Positions 12,994 to 20,190 of a DNA stretch of 21,422 nucleotides are shown here, piece after piece. This stretch comes from an uncultured Actinomycetes bacterium (GTDB taxonomy: Bacteria; Actinomycetota; Thermoleophilia; Solirubrobacterales; Solirubrobacteraceae): positions 1 through 21,422 of the forward strand of contig CALAQT010000444.1 of NCBI GenBank assembly GCA_937888775.1, in the 5' to 3' direction. Each line of letters opens with the position of its first letter. The first letter of the stretch is position 1. The notes beneath the pieces are model-generated. The model saw only the letters and a program-made list of their open reading frames with translations. It had not been told where the DNA came from and did not search any database. The position numbers were made by a program, and so were the translations under genes.

Positions 12994-13206
12994 TCAGCGT
13001 GGATGGTCGGGGTGTTGGTCGACTTCGTGGGCCGCGTGCGTCGCGTCATCCATCGCCTTGTTCATTTCGGCAGTCCGCTGACCTGCAGCATCGCCCTGAC
13101 CTGGCTCCACGACCTCGTCCTCGACTTCGAGGCGACTCACGAGGACGGACACGGCGTCCTCAAGGGCTGCTACACGACGAGTGAGCTTCGCGATGTCAGT
13201 GCTCAT
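12994..13206 (-). CDS. small coiled-coil protein, hypothetical
   Basis: A 70-residue acidic protein. The N-terminal 35 residues form a clear coiled coil (IAKLTRRVAALEDAVSVLVS) and the rest is polar. The ATG lies inside the last codons of the integrase fragment, an 11-base overlap, and the stop is 42 bases before the HEPN-like gene, so it may be co-transcribed with it. No family is recognised. Confidence 0.45.
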   Translation of the reverse strand: MSTDIAKLTRRVAALEDAVSVLVSRLEVEDEVVEPGQGDAAGQRTAEMNKAMDDATHAAHEVDQHPDHPR

Positions 13207-13450
13207 GCATAGAGGCTACGCCTTTGCGACAGTCCGCTCCCACGGGGTCGTCGTCTCGACGGAACGCAGCGGCGACCAGCTCAGCGTCCCGCGTGCGGGG
13301 CGCGTAGTCCGCGTAGCGCTGCGTCGTCTCGATGTCCCGGTGCCCCATCCACTCCTGCAAGGTGCGCATCGGAACCGCCTTGGCGGCGCCCAGCGTGCCG
13401 AAGGTGTGCCGCAGGTCGTGGAAACAGTACGTCTCTTCGCCCACCATCGG
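13196..13450 (-). pseudogene. C-terminal fragment of a second tyrosine integrase
   Basis: Residues read YCFHDLRHTFGTLGAAKA, then RTLQEWMGHRDIETTQRYADY, the classical HxLRHT, GH and nucleophile-Tyr boxes of a tyrosine recombinase. The first Arg box, core-binding and arm-binding domains are absent; upstream the frame runs into unrelated sequence antisense or out of frame to the next gene. It is therefore a 3' fragment of an integrase different from the one at the left end (it keeps the normal HxLR His). It is probably the recombinase that once used the tRNA-Val site or a relative. Confidence 0.85.
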
Positions 13451-13524
13451 ATGGAGCGTGGGGAGCGCGTCGCTTGACCCCGGAGTAATGCGGACCGAGC
13501 AGTGACGGCGCCGCAGTGACGCCA

Positions 13525-13983
13525 TCAGTTCCCGATGGGAAACACGACGCCGCCGAACAGCCCCGTGCTGGAGCCCGGCTTGATATAGCTCCCGCCTGAC
13601 ACCCACCAGCTACTGATGGCCCTGACCGGAACTCGCACGGCTGGGAGGCTCATGCCGTCGGCCCGGCCACCGAAGGACAGAACGGCTCCGGTGAGAGTAA
13701 GCGTCGGTTCCGCGAGGTCATCTTGCTTCGGGGCGAGTGCTCCGAACGGCCCCGCAGCCACGTCAGCGGCTTGAACCGGATTCTCCTTCCGCTGCTGGCG
13801 CGAACGTTTGCTAAGGGCGTCGTCCACCTCCCGAAGATAGTGCGGCCAGGTGATTTCCCGGAACTCGCTCGACGAGCAGGGCTGCCCCCTGATCCAGTCG
13901 CCCCCGTTCGTGACTAGGTTGATCCCGGTGGTGGGCGTCCCCGCCTCGGCGGCGGCGATAATGCTAAGCAGGTAGGAGTCCAT
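13525..13983 (-). CDS. hypothetical protein
   Basis: A 152-residue protein not recognised as any family. It starts at ATG 13983 behind AAAGGCGAG and has a helical middle (EITWPHYLREVDDALSKRSR) and a Gly/Ser/aromatic-rich C-terminus (SSWWVSGGSYIKPG, FGGVVFP) that could form strands. Its start overlaps the end of the HsdM relic. Composition and ribosome-binding site support a real gene, but it may have lost its original context through the rearrangements around it. Confidence 0.5.
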   Translation of the reverse strand: MDSYLLSIIAAAEAGTPTTGINLVTNGGDWIRGQPCSSSEFREITWPHYLREVDDALSKRSRQQRKENPVQAADVAAGPFGALAPKQDDLAEPTLTLTGAVLSFGGRADGMSLPAVRVPVRAISSWWVSGGSYIKPGSSTGLFGGVVFPIGN

Positions 13984-14332
13984 GCTCGCCTTTCTTTCGG
14001 CCGTGGTGGGAGCAGCCTACTGCGGTGACATGCCGTCCGGGCGACAAGTTGAATCCAGACACTTCGATTTCCGTCAAGTCGCTGCCGCGGCAGAAGCCTG
14101 GAACGTCGTTGTAATCGGCGTCGGTCGTGCCCCGCCAGGCATGGTACGTCGATGCGATCCGCTCGATCTCGCTCTCGGTCAGCTCGATCTGCACGCGGCT
14201 GATCTTGCTCCCCATCTGCCGCGCGTCGATAAATAGCGTCTCGTTTCGCCGGTCGCGCTCCGTTGCGGACTGCTTGTTGCGGTCGAAGAACCACAGGCAG
14301 ACCGGAATCCCTGTCGTGTAGAACAGACTGCC
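13964..14332 (-). pseudogene. C-terminal fragment of type I methylase HsdM
   Basis: The frame between stops matches the end of type I N6-adenine DNA methylases: LFYTTGIPVCLWFFDRNK, then RRNETLFIDARQMG, then IASTYHAWRG, DVPGFCRGSDLTEI and LSPGRHV. The SAM-binding and NPPF catalytic parts are missing. A stop codon precedes LFYT directly, and the similarity fades after about 14027, so both ends are broken. In the intact protein this tail contacts HsdS. It is a relic of a restriction-modification locus. Confidence 0.85.
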
Positions 14333-14483
14333 TCATCTCCGGGAGACCGGCTCCGGTCACCAACGGCCAGTGCACCGGGCGCGTCCGGCTCGGCCACGGC
14401 CGCCGCCAGATCATCCATGTGGAGTTCGTCCCCGATGACGGCTGGCAACCGTCAGCGGGCCACCGCACGATCCGGCTCATCCG

Positions 14484-14744
14484 ATGAGGCGAGCACTCAC
14501 GCTCGCAGGGCTAGCCGTGGCCACCACGTCACTGCTCACCGGTTGCGGCTCCGGCGGGGCGACCTTCACTGTTGCGGCCCCGGTTCCAACCCCTACCCAA
14601 ACCACCACATCCACCACCCAAACGACGATCTCGGCTGCCGCTCCCGACCCGACCAAGCCGCCCGACTTTGTATTGACCGGCCAGACCGCCGGAGGCGACA
14701 AGGTACGCGTCGAAGGGCGCTTCGGCCCTGCTGGTCGATTTTGA
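14484..14744 (+). CDS. truncated lipoprotein
   Basis: An 86-residue frame with a signal peptide and lipobox LTGC (RALTLAGLAVATTSLLTGC), a Thr/Pro-rich linker and the start of a domain (FVLTGQTAGGDKVRVEG). The frame then runs into sequence that is antisense to the HsdR relic, so the gene was probably cut at about 14730. Its ATG overlaps the TGA of an upstream plus-strand frame (ending 14487, IIHVEFVPDDGWQPSAGHR) that may be the tail of another gene. Both pieces look like one inserted segment between the HsdM and HsdR relics. Confidence 0.5.
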   Translation: MRRALTLAGLAVATTSLLTGCGSGGATFTVAAPVPTPTQTTTSTTQTTISAAAPDPTKPPDFVLTGQTAGGDKVRVEGRFGPAGRF

Positions 14745-14793
14745 TGCGTGCCTTGGCCTCCCGAGGGAGGTAGGCGTCGTTTAGATCCGTCAC
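14728..14793 (-). pseudogene. N-terminal fragment of type I restriction subunit HsdR
   Basis: The first 22 codons read MTDLNDAYLPREAKARIKID, resembling the N-terminus of HsdR endonuclease subunits, where PREAKARxxIDxxL leads into the nuclease domain. The similarity stops at about 14730, exactly where the lipoprotein segment of the other strand begins. Short, so the assignment rests on this motif and on the HsdM relic 400 bases away in the same orientation. Confidence 0.5.
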
Positions 14794-15033
14794 GGGCTGA
14801 AAGGTACCGGTCTGAAGGCACGCGGGAGTCCGCAGCGCAGCGGTTGCGCTGCTCGCCTGCCCGGAAGTGCACTACCACGGTGATAGCCTGATTCGTGGTC
14901 AAGAGCGAGCGGCATAAGCCCTCCGGCTGCCGCTCCAGCAACCTCGCTTTCTGCAAGGTGCTCCCGGGGGAAGACCTGGATGTTGATTTCAACGTCAAGT
15001 CGGGGGCGAAGGCGCTCCCAGGAGGTCCACGTC

Positions 15034-15102
15034 ATGAGCAGCAAGCACGCCGAGGCCAATGCGGCCCGGGCAGGGCGTCTAAACGCGGAGGCAGCAGCAT
15101 GA
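15034..15102 (+). CDS. 22-residue ORF coupled to the zinc-ribbon gene
   Basis: ATG 15034 has AGGAGG 8 bases upstream (15020-15025). The product is Ala-rich and helical (MSSKHAEANAARAGRLNAEA plus two Ala), and its TGA overlaps the next ATG as ATGA. The good ribosome-binding site and the coupling suggest that it is translated, perhaps to drive translation of the downstream gene. Confidence 0.5.
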   Translation: MSSKHAEANAARAGRLNAEAAA

Positions 15103-15638
15103 GCCCCCGCGATGCTGAGCCGAGGGAGCGCCGATGCGGGTGTGGTGCCGCCCTGAGATGGGAGAAGCGCGGGGCCTTCCGGGAGAAGAGATGGCTGGCG
15201 ACCTGCACGAATCCCAGTTGCGGAGTCATCACCACCGGAGCCAACGACGGAGCCGATGCCTGCTTGCAGACGTTCCTTCTGGACGATGCGCCTGTCGTGC
15301 GCTACCAGAGCCCCTGGGCGCGCTTCTACTTCCGAACGGCCGCGTCGGGCTACCGGTGGCATCCCCACACAGAGCCTTGCTCGACCTGTCTTGACGAGTT
15401 GACCGTTGCGCTGGATCTGGCTCCCCGAGGCGACAGGAGCGGCGATCCGCTCCGCGTTGTGCTTTGCCTTCGGTGCGGAGCGATGGCCTCTGTCTTCTGG
15501 GGCAACGGCGACCGAGTTGAGATCTTCATGGACCCCTCGGCCTGGGAGGAGCCAGCACCACTGATCCAGGATCTCAAGCGCGCGCTGGCAACGAGGGCCG
15601 AAGAGCCAGCGGAGCCCTACCCCTGGGACTTCCGATGA
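15099..15638 (+). CDS. double zinc-ribbon protein, hypothetical
   Basis: A 179-residue protein started at ATG 15099 behind GGAGG. Two zinc-ribbon-like cysteine sets are visible: CGC (13-15) with CTNPSC (36-41), and CSTC (94-97) with CLRC (123-126). Tryptophans and charged residues between them suggest a compact nucleic-acid- or protein-binding fold. The function is unknown. The long upstream reading from 14895 is less likely because of the good internal ribosome-binding site. It overlaps its neighbours by ATGA at both ends (22-residue ORF before, zinc-finger gene after), so the three genes form a tight translational operon. Confidence 0.7.
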   Translation: MSPRDAEPRERRCGCGAALRWEKRGAFREKRWLATCTNPSCGVITTGANDGADACLQTFLLDDAPVVRYQSPWARFYFRTAASGYRWHPHTEPCSTCLDELTVALDLAPRGDRSGDPLRVVLCLRCGAMASVFWGNGDRVEIFMDPSAWEEPAPLIQDLKRALATRAEEPAEPYPWDFR

Positions 15639-15958
15639 CCTCCTCCGGCTCCATCTCGAAGTCAGCCGAACGAGTCTGCGTCGTCTGCGGTTCCTCGCTC
15701 ATCAATCGTCGCTCCGAAGCTCGCCATTGCAGCGCGGCGTGCCGCGTGGAGGCCAGCCGTATCAGAGGCATTCTGAGCGGTACCTATTCGGGTCCCTACC
15801 GATCCGTCAAGGAAAGGCTCGAAGCGGCTCAGAAGGCGTACAAGGATGCTCTCGTGACCAATGTGACCAGTGACGGCGGCTCTCTGTCCAGCGATACGCC
15901 GTCCGCACGCGAAACGGCCGTTGGCAAGCTTGTGTCGCGGACACGCTCAGCGGCCTGA
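15635..15958 (+). CDS. small zinc-finger protein, hypothetical
   Basis: A 107-residue protein with one treble-clef-like zinc finger: C15xxC18 (CVVCGSSL), then RRSEARHCSAACR with C32 and C36. The remainder is a basic helix (VKERLEAAQKAYKDALV) and a Ser/Thr-rich tail. Small proteins of this type are common in actinobacterial phages and integrative elements and may bind DNA. The start overlaps the previous stop by four bases, so translation is coupled. Confidence 0.7.
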   Translation: MTSSGSISKSAERVCVVCGSSLINRRSEARHCSAACRVEASRIRGILSGTYSGPYRSVKERLEAAQKAYKDALVTNVTSDGGSLSSDTPSARETAVGKLVSRTRSAA

Positions 15959-16011
15959 ACTGGTGGCTTCTCACCAAGCACCCCGCCCGGCTAACCCATC
16001 TCCGCTCGTAG
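15943..16011 (+). pseudogene. possible gene-end fragment (LTK motif)
   Basis: In another frame across the end of the zinc-finger gene, 22 codons read LNWWLLTKHPARLTHLRS before a stop. The LLTKxPxR string resembles part of the phage Gp37/Gp68 (DUF5131) family. Too short to be sure. Confidence 0.25.
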
Positions 16012-16297
16012 AGCTATTGCGTCGCCATTAACTCCACGAAGCGTGAGCAACCGGCAGACCTTGGCCTCAAAAAGCGTCCAAGAAATTAACGGATCCCTTA
16101 GATCGCTCAGCTTTCTGTACCCACTTTTTGATCAGCTAGCCGCTTTTCACGTAGCCATTAGCATAATTCGGTCGAGCCCGCCTATGTGCCAATCGCCTAC
16201 CGCGCGTTCGCCCTCTTCGCTCAGGGGTAGGGCGAGGCGTGTGTGGTGGTGGCCCATGCTCCGCCGCAACGCCCACACGCCACTACGCACGGTCGAT
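16012..16297. other. intergenic stretch, no gene seen
   Basis: Lower GC than its surroundings, with several A/T-rich runs. No gene or clear structure is recognised between the converging zinc-finger cassette and the collagen-like gene. Confidence 0.4.
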
Positions 16298-17848
16298 CTA
16301 AGGACCTTCCGGCCAGGTGCCGAATTCCGCTGTGACCGCGTTTCCATTACCCCCGAGAATCGCACTATACAGCCCTTCGGCTTTGTTGTTCCCTCCGCCG
16401 AGGATCGACGTTTCTCTAGCGGCGACGTTTGCAAACCCACCGCCTATGAAAGCATCATAGTCTTCGGCTTTGTTTCCATGGCCGCCTGCCACGGAAGACC
16501 CCTGGCCATAGGCAGTGTTGTTTTCACCGCCACTCACCGTCCCACGGATGCCGCTAGCAATGTTTCCACCACCACCCAGGACCGACGAGCTACCGTAGCT
16601 CGCCACGTTGTCCGCCCCACCACTCACTGAAGTCTGGTCTCCAGTAGCCCTGTTTGCTTCACCGCCGGTCACTGAGGCGAGGACGCCGCTAGCTGTGTTT
16701 TTGTAGCCTCCGCTCACTGAGGCGAGGACGCCGCTGGCCATGTTGCCCTGGCCGCCGCTCACTGACGACGTGTCGCCGCTGGCCCAGTTGCCCTGCCCGC
16801 CGCTCACCGACGCGCCGTCGTACCCTGCGCGGTTCATTACCCCACCACTCACCGAGGTGTATTCGGCACCCACGGTGTTTTGCCGTCCGCCGCTAATGGC
16901 GTTCTCCTGCCCGTGCGCGACGTTTTCGCGGCCGCCGCTAATGGAGTTATTGAAGCCATCGGCACTGTTTATGTAGCCACCGCTGACCGACGATATCGCG
17001 CCACTGGCGCTGCTTTCGTAGCCACCGCTCACGGAGGATTCACGACCTTGGGCGGAGCCGTTCGCGCCTCCACTGATGGAAGACGCCCAACCCGAGGCGC
17101 CGCCGGAAGCTCCGCCGCTCACCGAAGCGTCTTCGGCCGTGGCTTTGTTGTTGAATCCCCCACTCACCGAGGCGTACAGGCCGCTTGCTTGGCCCTGGTA
17201 CCCCCCTGTTACCGAAGCGAACGGCGCCGTGACCGCGCTGCCGAAGCCACCGATGAGTCCCCCGTAACTGGTGTAGGTCTGCCTGGTGCCGAGCATCAAG
17301 TTATGAGAGCCAGTCTGACTACCCGGTTCCTCGTCATAGCCAATGATCAGGTTGCCCGCGCCGTTGACGGCGCCACTCGTGGATCCTGAGCCGGAGAGGA
17401 TCTGCAAGTTTGCCCCGGAGAATTGGATCGTCGGTTTGCCGCCCACGCCGGAGGCGGCGTAGTTGATGTAGGGCAGAATCGACAGAAGTGTTTCCTTCTC
17501 AGCCGAGGACAGACCGGCGAATGTGCCTTCGGGACCGACTTTACCTTCTATGCCCTGTTTGCCTTCAGGCCCCCTTTCCCCCCTGAGACCTTTTTCACCT
17601 TTAAGTCCTTGTTTGCCTTCTTTGCCTTCCGGGCCAGGCGCGCCTTCCTTGCCTTCCGTGCCCACTTCGGTCAATGCGTAACCCAATTTGCATACGCCTT
17701 TGATGGGGGTCACGATTGCTTTGCCTTCCCCTGCTGGCACGCACACTTTGATGGAGGAAGCCATGGCCCCGTTCGCCAATGCGAGGAGCAAGCCCGCCGC
17801 GAGAAACGCAGCTACACCTACGCCCCGTAGGGCCTTGAACAGTCTCAT
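16298..17848 (-). CDS. secreted protein with collagen-like stalk and YadA-head-like repeats
   Basis: A 516-residue exported protein started at ATG 17848 behind GGAGG. Residues 1-30 are a signal peptide ending in GAMA. A short N-terminal domain has two cysteines (C36, C53). Residues 63-108 are about 16 uninterrupted Gly-X-Y triplets with charged X/Y, as in bacterial collagens, expected to form a triple helix. A linker (110-211) follows. Residues 212-511 are 20 repeats of 15 residues with the pattern SVSGGxxNxASGxxS, like the left-handed beta-roll of trimeric YadA/Hia heads. Both modules imply a trimer. There is no YadA membrane anchor, LPXTG or transmembrane end, so it is either secreted or attached through its N-terminal domain. 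Confidence 0.9.
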   Translation of the reverse strand: MRLFKALRGVGVAAFLAAGLLLALANGAMASSIKVCVPAGEGKAIVTPIKGVCKLGYALTEVGTEGKEGAPGPEGKEGKQGLKGEKGLRGERGPEGKQGIEGKVGPEGTFAGLSSAEKETLLSILPYINYAASGVGGKPTIQFSGANLQILSGSGSTSGAVNGAGNLIIGYDEEPGSQTGSHNLMLGTRQTYTSYGGLIGGFGSAVTAPFASVTGGYQGQASGLYASVSGGFNNKATAEDASVSGGASGGASGWASSISGGANGSAQGRESSVSGGYESSASGAISSVSGGYINSADGFNNSISGGRENVAHGQENAISGGRQNTVGAEYTSVSGGVMNRAGYDGASVSGGQGNWASGDTSSVSGGQGNMASGVLASVSGGYKNTASGVLASVTGGEANRATGDQTSVSGGADNVASYGSSSVLGGGGNIASGIRGTVSGGENNTAYGQGSSVAGGHGNKAEDYDAFIGGGFANVAARETSILGGGNNKAEGLYSAILGGNGNAVTAEFGTWPEGP

Positions 17849-18017
17849 GGTGATGCCTCCATGCTTTCGGTGCGGCGGGATCTTTGAGCAGGACGCTAAG
17901 CCGCGAACCCACGCTTTGGCATCCGGAGGTCCCCGCACATTGGCCGTGGACCACCGCACTCGTCCAAGGCTGACCGAAGGACATCTCGGATGAGACGCTG
18001 CACGCGTGGTCAGCGCC

Positions 18018-18197
18018 TCAGAGCCGGTCGAGACGCCAAAGCTGGACCGCTTCGGCTACCGAGATCCTGCGGCCCGTAGGGAGCCAGATGCGCCTATCGA
18101 GCTTGCCCTCCCGGTAGAGCTTGAGAGCCTTCTTCGCTGCGGGCACGTACCAGGCGCTCACCGGAGGGAACAGGTTGGACCGCAGGTGGGTCCTCAT
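18018..18197 (-). CDS. small basic protein near the right att site, hypothetical
   Basis: A 59-residue protein (MRTHLRSNL, then YVPAAKKALKLYREGKLD, RRIWLPTGRRISVAEAVQLW). The last 40 residues could be a small helix-wing DNA-binding fold, as in recombination directionality factors. The start is uncertain: the frame is open back to 18383 but that part covers the repeat block. Its place beside the candidate attachment site makes a role in recombination possible; this is inference only. Confidence 0.4.
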   Translation of the reverse strand: MRTHLRSNLFPPVSAWYVPAAKKALKLYREGKLDRRIWLPTGRRISVAEAVQLWRLDRL

Positions 18198-18255
18198 CGC
18201 ATGCACCGGCTCGACTCTAGGTCTTCCCGGAGACGCCGCAGAGGGCCGCTCGAGT

Positions 18256-18289
18256 TTCGGGAGCAACCTGCTCCCGATTTGCTCCCGAA
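18256..18289. repeat. candidate arm-type integrase sites, right
   Basis: An 11-bp perfect inverted repeat, TTCGGGAGCAA (18256-18266) and TTGCTCCCGAA (18279-18289), plus a direct copy TGCTCCCGA (18269-18277) 11 bp before the last unit. The block 18267-18289 matches the left arm region 246-268 at 22 of 23 bases. On the minus strand it also reads SGANREQ, like the SGATREQ end of the left integrase, so a relic integrase tail is the alternative. Confidence 0.55.
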
Positions 18290-18404
18290 AGCCCCGAGCG
18301 GCAACCGATTCAACGGGCACGATATGCAGGCCGTCGCACCCTCGGATTATGCTAATTAGCAGGGATCTTGCAGGCTGCTGCATCTCGCTGCATGAAACCT
18401 AAAT

Positions 18405-18440
18405 CGGTCGGGGAGACAGGATTTGAACCTGCGCCCCCGC
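18405..18440 (-). tRNA. tRNA-Pro-like 3' end, candidate right attachment site
   Basis: Read on the minus strand: T-stem GCAGG, loop TTCAAAT, T-stem CCTGT, acceptor CTCCCCG and discriminator A, then CCG. The loop and CCCCGA ending fit tRNA-Pro. No matching 5' acceptor CGGGGAG or normal anticodon arm is seen further upstream on that strand (only a hairpin around 18443-18457), so the gene is not intact. The 14 bases 18409-18422 recur at 189-202. Confidence 0.6.
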
Positions 18441-18540
18441 CTTGACGCCACGGGCGTCACGCCGCGGCACCACTCGATAGCTGCTGGCGCCGGCCTGACA
18501 GATGCCTCCTGGGAGCACGACCAGCGCGAAGCTGGCGCGC

Positions 18541-18567
18541 ATTGTTCCGAGATTGTTCCGACGGAAC
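18541..18567. repeat. second set of 11-bp-spaced repeats
   Basis: ATTGTTCCGA occurs at 18541-18550 and 18552-18561, followed by the inverse core CGGAAC (18562-18567). The unit resembles the TTGCTCCCGA repeats on the other side of the tRNA end. It may be arm sites of a second element integrated at the same tRNA, or a relic integrase tail. Confidence 0.4.
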
Positions 18568-18626
18568 TCCGCGAACACCCGAGCGAGCCAATGTTTCCGG
18601 GCGTCTTCGGCGATGGACCTTAGGGC

Positions 18627-18755
18627 CTATCCCGGTTGGGTGGCGGCGAGGGTCGCGAGGTGGGCCTTCTTGAATGCGATCAGGCCGCTGGCGAGTTGGA
18701 GTAGGGCGAGGTGGTTCTCATCCTTCTTGGACCACCATAGGAAGCAAGGTCGAAC
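18627..18755 (-). pseudogene. C-terminal fragment of an IS5-like transposase
   Basis: About 43 codons end in KKDENHLALLQLASGLIAFK, the typical end of IS5/IS4-type DDE transposases (charged residues, then HLALLxLAxxLI). The DDE catalytic domain is missing; upstream the frame runs into the hairpin repeat. It is an IS relic. Confidence 0.55.
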
Positions 18756-18782
18756 CGGCCCGGTCCCGGAAGGGGCTGGGCC
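18746..18782. repeat. hairpin repeat, copy 1
   Basis: AAGGTCGAACCG followed by an 11-bp hairpin (18757-18767 with 18772-18782, loop GGAA, two G-T pairs). The same leader and an 11-bp hairpin of related sequence occur at 20152-20190, both next to transposase fragments and both preceded by CCACCAT. It could be a REP-like or IS-derived element. Confidence 0.6.
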
Positions 18783-18979
18783 TTCGGCGTCTTGGGATGG
18801 CGAGGATCGCGTCTCGTGGCTCATCGAGGCGCTGCTGATGGGGCGCGGCAGCTAGTTGACGCGCTGCCGTGAGTTCGATACCCGAGGTCCATCAGAGCCG
18901 AGTTCAGCGTCTGACCGAGGCGCTGATCGCCGGGCCGTGCTGACCAATTCGATCCGACCGGCGTGCAAACATACGTTCG

Positions 18980-19747
18980 ATGCTGACCGCCCCGACCCAA
19001 TCATCCGGCGCCCTTCACGAGGAGGGGTGTCTCTTCTGCCGTACGCACGACGGTGGCTTTGTGAGCCGCGAGCATGTCTTCAGCGAGGGCCTTGGGAACA
19101 ATGAGAACGCCGACAATCCGAAGGTTCTCCCGCCGGGCGTCGTCTGTGATCGTTGCAACAACGGCCCGCTCGGCTTGGGCGACGAGGCACTCGTGAATTT
19201 CGCCCCAATCGCGATGCTCCGGGGCGAGCGGGGGCTCGGCTCAAAGAGCGGTAAAGCGCCGCTCGCCAAGTTCGGCAATGCGCAAGTTGCATGGACAGGG
19301 CGAGGGGAGTTGACTGTGTTCAGCCCCAAAGGCAAAGCAATGGACGTGCGTCCCACGCCGGATGGGCGCGTGAAGGGGACGCTTAACCTCACAAGCGGCG
19401 GCCCGGTGACCGCCAAGCGCATCCGCCTGATGGTTCGGTCGGTCTGGAAGTCAGCCGTGGAGCTGATCTATCTCGACCAAGGACCGGAGGTCGCGTTTGA
19501 CCACACGCTCGATCCCGCGAGAGAGGCAATCCTGAACAGCCGGGCCTCGGGTTGGGCGCTCGTGCCGATGGACGCCACGCCGCACCAGCATGTGTCTCTG
19601 TCCTACTGGTATCCCTGCCAGGTCGAAGGTTACGAGGCGCTGCCGATTCTATTCGACGTGTTCGGCATGGTCATTCTGACGGACGCGCTCTTCCGCCAGG
19701 AACGCAGCATCGAGCGCCCGGACCGCGTGAACCTCTGGGAGTTTTAG
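18980..19747 (+). CDS. HNH-like endonuclease family protein
   Basis: A 255-residue protein. The N-terminal 70 residues carry a zinc-bound HNH-type signature: CLFC (C17, C20), SREHVFSEGLG (E31, H32) and VVCDRCNNG (C56, C59, N60), the layout of HNH domains that begin with a zinc knuckle followed by EHVFP. The rest (80-255) is a mixed alpha/beta domain (AKRIRLMVRSVWKSAVEL, SLSYWYPCQVEGYEALP) that I cannot name. Nuclease activity is inferred from the motif; such genes occur alone in accessory regions of actinobacteria. The start at 18980 has no strong ribosome-binding site and a slightly later start is possible. It is flanked by IS relics. Confidence 0.7.
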   Translation: MLTAPTQSSGALHEEGCLFCRTHDGGFVSREHVFSEGLGNNENADNPKVLPPGVVCDRCNNGPLGLGDEALVNFAPIAMLRGERGLGSKSGKAPLAKFGNAQVAWTGRGELTVFSPKGKAMDVRPTPDGRVKGTLNLTSGGPVTAKRIRLMVRSVWKSAVELIYLDQGPEVAFDHTLDPAREAILNSRASGWALVPMDATPHQHVSLSYWYPCQVEGYEALPILFDVFGMVILTDALFRQERSIERPDRVNLWEF

Positions 19748-20039
19748 ACGCTCATCTTCCTACCCTCATGCGGGATTTGGCGCAACGCGCTGCGATACGT
19801 GTCGTAGGCGTCGCACAAGCGGCAATGAGCGACACCGCGAGACACAGGCCCGCGGACGCCCGAGGACGGCGATTCGCCGATCATGACAGCGTGTCGGCTC
19901 ACGCGACCCGGGCTACGCTCAACAGTCCTCAGCACTGGCCCTGTGGGGTGCATAAACCCGATCGTGCGTCGGGCCGGGCGCTCTGGGCACTGTCCGAGCC
20001 CGTACTGTCGCTGGCTCTATCGACGATGGGAGGGGCTCG
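19748..20039. other. intergenic stretch, no gene seen
   Basis: Open frames here have no protein-like composition. Nothing is recognised between the HNH-like gene and the transposase fragment. Confidence 0.4.
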
Positions 20040-20132
20040 GTGCTGGCGTCGTTCTTGTACGTGATGTGCGGGCGGGTGATGACGCTCGTGTTGCTGTGCT
20101 TTCGCTCCTCTGAACACAAGGAGCTTGAGATC
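20040..20132 (+). pseudogene. N-terminal fragment of an IS3/IS481-like integrase-core transposase
   Basis: From GTG 20040, 31 codons read LASFLYVMCGRVMTLVLLCF, then SSEHKELEI, the usual N-terminus of integrase-core transposases that continues with VLRHELAVLRRQ. The match stops at 20132 where the hairpin repeat block begins. A truncated IS relic. Confidence 0.55.
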
Positions 20133-20151
20133 GCCGTCCACCATTTGCCCG

Positions 20152-20190
20152 AAGGTCGAACCGCCCCGGTCCCCGGTAAGGGGGCCGGGG
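20152..20190. repeat. hairpin repeat, copy 2
   Basis: AAGGTCGAACCG (20152-20163) then an 11-bp hairpin (20164-20174 with 20180-20190, loop GGTAA, one G-T pair). Related to the copy at 18746-18782. Confidence 0.6.

Noticed and set aside
16147..16440. Minus-strand frame of 97 codons past the collagen-like gene
   Set aside because: Overlaps the end of the repeat gene in another frame with no ribosome-binding site or motif.
18443..18457. Hairpin GACGCC/GGCGTC as the anticodon or variable arm of an intact tRNA
   Set aside because: The spacing to the T-arm is too long, U33 is missing in the possible 7-base loop, and no 5' acceptor strand pairs with CTCCCCG.
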